Below are positions 61,481 through 64,000 of a stretch of DNA of 64,000 nt, piece after piece; within the stretch, counting starts at the first letter, position 1, and each line of letters opens with the position of its first letter. The DNA lies in NCBI GenBank assembly GCA_002298165.1, contig DBMI01000097.1, positions 18,023 to 82,022 of the forward strand. The letters are read 5' to 3'. The position numbers and the translations under genes are program-made. This stretch comes from Desulfarculales bacterium UBA702. Its GTDB lineage: Bacteria; Desulfobacterota; Syntrophobacteria; Syntrophobacterales; Syntrophobacteraceae. The notes under the pieces are model-generated. The model ran no database searches and was not told where the DNA came from. It was given only the letters and a program-made list of their open reading frames with translations.

Positions 61481-61629
61481 CCTTTCTTGTGATATAAGTT
61501 TTGAAATTCGGCCACACTAATTTAATTTATATCGCATTAGTCGAATTTCATTATAATTCGACGTGCTTAACATACGCAATGCACATTATCGGCGCCTGAG
61601 GCACCGGTCCATGAAAGGGGGCGAATTTT

Positions 61630-62775
61630 ATGGAAAGTTCAACCTACAGGGACGAATTCCCCATAATGCGCAATTATGTTTTCCTGAACAACGCAGCGGT
61701 ATCTTCTCCGCCTTCGAGAGTGAGCCGCGCTTTAAGCGAGCTTTTCAGCGATTACAGCAGCCTGGGGCTTATGCGCTACCCACAGTGGATGAAGCAGGTG
61801 GAAAAAACCCGCTCACTTTTCGCGCAACTTATTACCGCCGAACCCTCGGAAGTCTGCTTCATGGGAAATACCTCTGAGGGGCTCAGCGCGGTTGCAAACG
61901 GCCTTTCATGGACTCCAGGAGATCGCGTGCTGGTGCCGGTGCCCGATTTTCCCTCGAACGTATATCCCTGGGCAAACCTTGAGCGGCTCGGAGTTAAAAT
62001 CGACTACTTTCAAAAAAGAGCCGGAAGATTTACGCCAGCCGAACTCGATGCGGCGATCAGGCCCGGGACTAAGCTCATCACAATAAGCTCGACTGATTTC
62101 GCAACAGGTTTTCGCTGCGATCTGGAAGGCGTTGGGGAGCTTTGCAGAAAAAAGGGTATTTTGCTTTGCGTTGACGCCATCCAGAGCCTCGGGGCTGTTC
62201 CGCTCGATGTCAAAAAATGCGGAATTCATTTCCTCGCATCTGGCGGCCACAAGTGGCTCCTCGCTACAATGGGAATAGGCGCGCTCTATATATCGAAAGA
62301 AGCAAACGGCCTGGTACACCCCGCTCGCGTTGGGTGGCGAAGCGTACAAGACGAGGAGAATTTCTATAATCTGGAGCTTAAACTTAAACCGGATGCGCTC
62401 CGCTTTGAATCCGGAACGCTGAACGTTCCAGGCATAACCGCGCTCGGCGTTGCCCTTGAAATGCTTCTTGAGGTCGGAGTAGATCGAATCCACGAAAGGA
62501 TTTGCGATCTGAACGACATGTTTTCGGAGGGGCTTGCGACGAGGAATTTCAGCATTATCAGCCCCGTTGAGCGTGAGCGCCGGGCCGGAATCCTGAGTTT
62601 CATGCCAGGCGGTGGGAATGCTCACGAACTTTTCCGGTTTTTTATGAAAAACAAGGTACTGGTGGCGCAAAGAGGTGATGCCATAAGAATCTCCCCCCAT
62701 TTCTACAATGACGAGAGCGATATCGAGCAATTCTTCGCCGTGCTGGACCAGTACATTCAGAAAAGCGAACGGTAG
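61630..62775 (+). CDS. Class V aminotransferase (cysteine desulphurase-like)
   Basis: A 381-residue PLP enzyme. The PLP Lys is Lys208 in SGGHKWLLATMGIGALYI; VDAIQSLGAVPLDVKK gives the cofactor-stacking and Asp residues, and GNTSEGLSAVANGL binds the phosphate. The fold matches the SufS/NifS/kynureninase group, but the active-site cysteine loop of desulphurases is not obvious, so it may be an aminotransferase or lyase of another substrate. Its last 19 nt overlap the convergent dipeptidase gene. Confidence 0.88.
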   Translation: MESSTYRDEFPIMRNYVFLNNAAVSSPPSRVSRALSELFSDYSSLGLMRYPQWMKQVEKTRSLFAQLITAEPSEVCFMGNTSEGLSAVANGLSWTPGDRVLVPVPDFPSNVYPWANLERLGVKIDYFQKRAGRFTPAELDAAIRPGTKLITISSTDFATGFRCDLEGVGELCRKKGILLCVDAIQSLGAVPLDVKKCGIHFLASGGHKWLLATMGIGALYISKEANGLVHPARVGWRSVQDEENFYNLELKLKPDALRFESGTLNVPGITALGVALEMLLEVGVDRIHERICDLNDMFSEGLATRNFSIISPVERERRAGILSFMPGGGNAHELFRFFMKNKVLVAQRGDAIRISPHFYNDESDIEQFFAVLDQYIQKSER

Positions 62776-63719
62776 AAGTTATACCAGTTTATCCCCATTA
62801 TCCTCCGTACGCTCTGTTCCGGGTAACCGCGCCGCAGGAGAAGATCGGCAAGGTCGGGCAGCTTCGAGATATCCTCGATGCCGTGATTTACTGAATGAAA
62901 GCCGCAGAAATCCGATCCGATGGCGATTCCATCCGCCTCAAATGATTGTGCAATGCTGTCGATATGCCTGAAAATGTCCTCGATTCCGGCCTGGCCGTCA
63001 ATCGAAAGCATCTTTGGGTCGGCGGCAATGCCGATTACCCCTTTGCGGTCGAGGATCATCTTGATTTGATCCCAGGTGAGATTCCTCGGGATGTCGCATA
63101 ATTCCCGCACGCCGGTATGAGAAGAGAGCAGGGGACCTTCGTGGATTCTGACAAGGTCCCTGAAGCCCGGCTCGGCAAGATGCGCCAGGTCAAATGCAAA
63201 CCCTTCCCTCGACAACTCGCGCACGAGCTTCTTTCCTGCCTCGGTAAGTCCTCCCGGAAATGGAACGTTATTGCCGTCGCCGATCCTGTTTCGACCCATG
63301 TGCGTCAGGCCCGCCACCTTTATCCCAGCCCGCTCGATTACTCCCCTGTCTATCTCCAGAAGCCCGTCGGAATTCTCAACCAGCAGGATCATCCCCGGAT
63401 TTGCGTTTTCGAAACAATTCTCGATGTCAGCATCGGACCTTATATGGAAAAGACCGGTCATGTAGTTTTCGGCCTGAGATATAAGATCTTTGAGGAAGGC
63501 CGCTGAAGTCGCTTGGCCGTTGTAATCATCTGGGCAGTAAAGGGCTGCGACAATAATAAGGACACTTGCAGCATTCATCTTCTCGATTGTTACGGGCAGG
63601 TCGGATATCTTGTCGAACTCGGTGCGGGGAAACGAGTTGGACATTGCATATAGGACGTCGACATGTCCGTCAAAGATCGGAAAGGAGAGGGATGATTGGT
63701 CTCGCCGGGGGTTGGTCAT
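62757..63719 (-). CDS. Membrane dipeptidase (M19/renal dipeptidase family)
   Basis: A 320-residue metal-dependent dipeptidase. The metal ligands are in FDGHVDVLYAM (His, Asp), ILLVENSDGLLEI (bridging Glu), LSSHTGVREL and IGIAADP/GSDFCGFHS. GLTHMGRNRIGDGN and DLAHLAEPGFRDL match the family. The length is at the lower end of the range. Bacterial relatives cleave dipeptides or D-amino-acid dipeptides. The start has an unremarkable ribosome site. Confidence 0.9.
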   Translation of the reverse strand: MTNPRRDQSSLSFPIFDGHVDVLYAMSNSFPRTEFDKISDLPVTIEKMNAASVLIIVAALYCPDDYNGQATSAAFLKDLISQAENYMTGLFHIRSDADIENCFENANPGMILLVENSDGLLEIDRGVIERAGIKVAGLTHMGRNRIGDGNNVPFPGGLTEAGKKLVRELSREGFAFDLAHLAEPGFRDLVRIHEGPLLSSHTGVRELCDIPRNLTWDQIKMILDRKGVIGIAADPKMLSIDGQAGIEDIFRHIDSIAQSFEADGIAIGSDFCGFHSVNHGIEDISKLPDLADLLLRRGYPEQSVRRIMGINWYNFYRSLF

Positions 63720-63959
63720 ACTCTGACGGATTCTCCTCCAGAATGTAGACTGCGGGTTTGTCAGATATCGATACTTTGAAACTTTGACCGCTTACTACTC
63801 TGGCCCATGGTTTTCGGGTTTCGGTAAGTTATTGTTCCCGCAATATACTCTATTGCAGCGCTCAACCCAACCTAAACCTTCGTTCTCGGTACTGGCAAGT
63901 TTTTCGTAGGGCTGTGCCCAACCCGCTGCATGATCTATCTGGATCTCAGCTTCGAACAT
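63720..63959. other. Intergenic, right edge
   Basis: 240 nt with no gene seen. Includes CAACCCAACC near 63866, which recalls the AACCCAACA motifs at 17790 and 33925. Confidence 0.35.
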
Positions 63960-64000
63960 CGTCATTCCCGCAGCGCTTCTGGGCGGGAATCCAGCGGCTT
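63960..64000. repeat. Dispersed palindromic repeat at window edge (partial)
   Basis: ATTCCCGC and GCGGGAAT form an inverted repeat around about 14 nt. Sequence of the form CGTCATTCCCGC ... GCGGGAATCCAG is widespread as an intergenic repeat in many proteobacterial genomes. It is cut off by the window end. Confidence 0.6.

Noticed and set aside
1..64000. CRISPR arrays, rRNA genes and complete IS elements
   Set aside because: No regularly spaced repeats with unique spacers, no rRNA sequence and no transposase were found on either strand.

Overview
The window is a bacterial chromosome segment of moderate GC with dense, short-spaced genes on both strands. The gene set points to an anaerobic deltaproteobacterium (Desulfobacterota), probably near the Syntrophobacterales. 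Indicators are a glutaconate CoA-transferase pair, a corrinoid-activation-type 2Fe-2S/ASKHA protein, a Tol-Pal operon, an NtrC-type sigma-54 regulator and a PTS reduced to HPr and enzyme I. This placement is inference from gene content, not from a marker alignment.

Layout. 1-6.9 kb: end of an AEC transporter, an orphan sigma-54 response regulator, pyrB-pyrC, greA and a lipoprotein with an HExxH site. 7-12.4 kb: a secreted Asp/Lys/Arg/Ser/Tyr repeat protein, a DsbD-like reductase, a 57-residue small protein, a LysM lytic transglycosylase and a sirtuin. 12.4-17.7 kb: tolQ-tolR-tolA-like-tolB-pal-cpoB. 17.8-30 kb: MFS and TauE permeases, a GspE/PilB ATPase, a phosphoesterase, ptsH-ptsI-smpB, a lipase-like hydrolase and the RACo-like protein. 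30-37 kb: a GT-B-like protein paired with a possible RelA/SpoT-like protein, a PP2C phosphatase, a broken radical SAM/SPASM gene, AlgI/AlgJ-like acetylation genes and a small secreted protein.

37-42.2 kb holds the most unusual set: two paralogous small phasin-like proteins, a dedicated acyl carrier protein coupled by a TAATG overlap to a 149-residue protein, and a PhaC-like synthase with a Cys-Asp-His triad. It reads as a polyester-granule locus with ACP-linked chemistry, a hypothesis from the sequence.

42.3-52.3 kb: a Cys-rich protein, tRNA-His, an O-methyltransferase, a Cys-rich mini-protein with gctA-gctB, PilZ-motA-motB, an M20 dipeptidase and a FemAB-like acyltransferase. 52.4-56.4 kb is a decayed accessory island bounded by identical 34-bp direct repeats. 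It carries a nucleoside-deoxyribosyltransferase/TIR-like protein, an OafA-type acyltransferase and the frameshifted remains of a HerA-type ATPase, and it looks like a former defence island. 56.5-64 kb: a Gly/Ala-rich exported repeat protein, a lipoprotein, a HhH-RNase H-like nuclease, a poly-gamma-glutamate-hydrolase-like protein, a His-rich periplasmic protein, a Bax-inhibitor-1 protein, a class V aminotransferase and a membrane dipeptidase. The window ends in a dispersed palindromic repeat.

All functional names come from motif and family recognition by eye. No database search was run.
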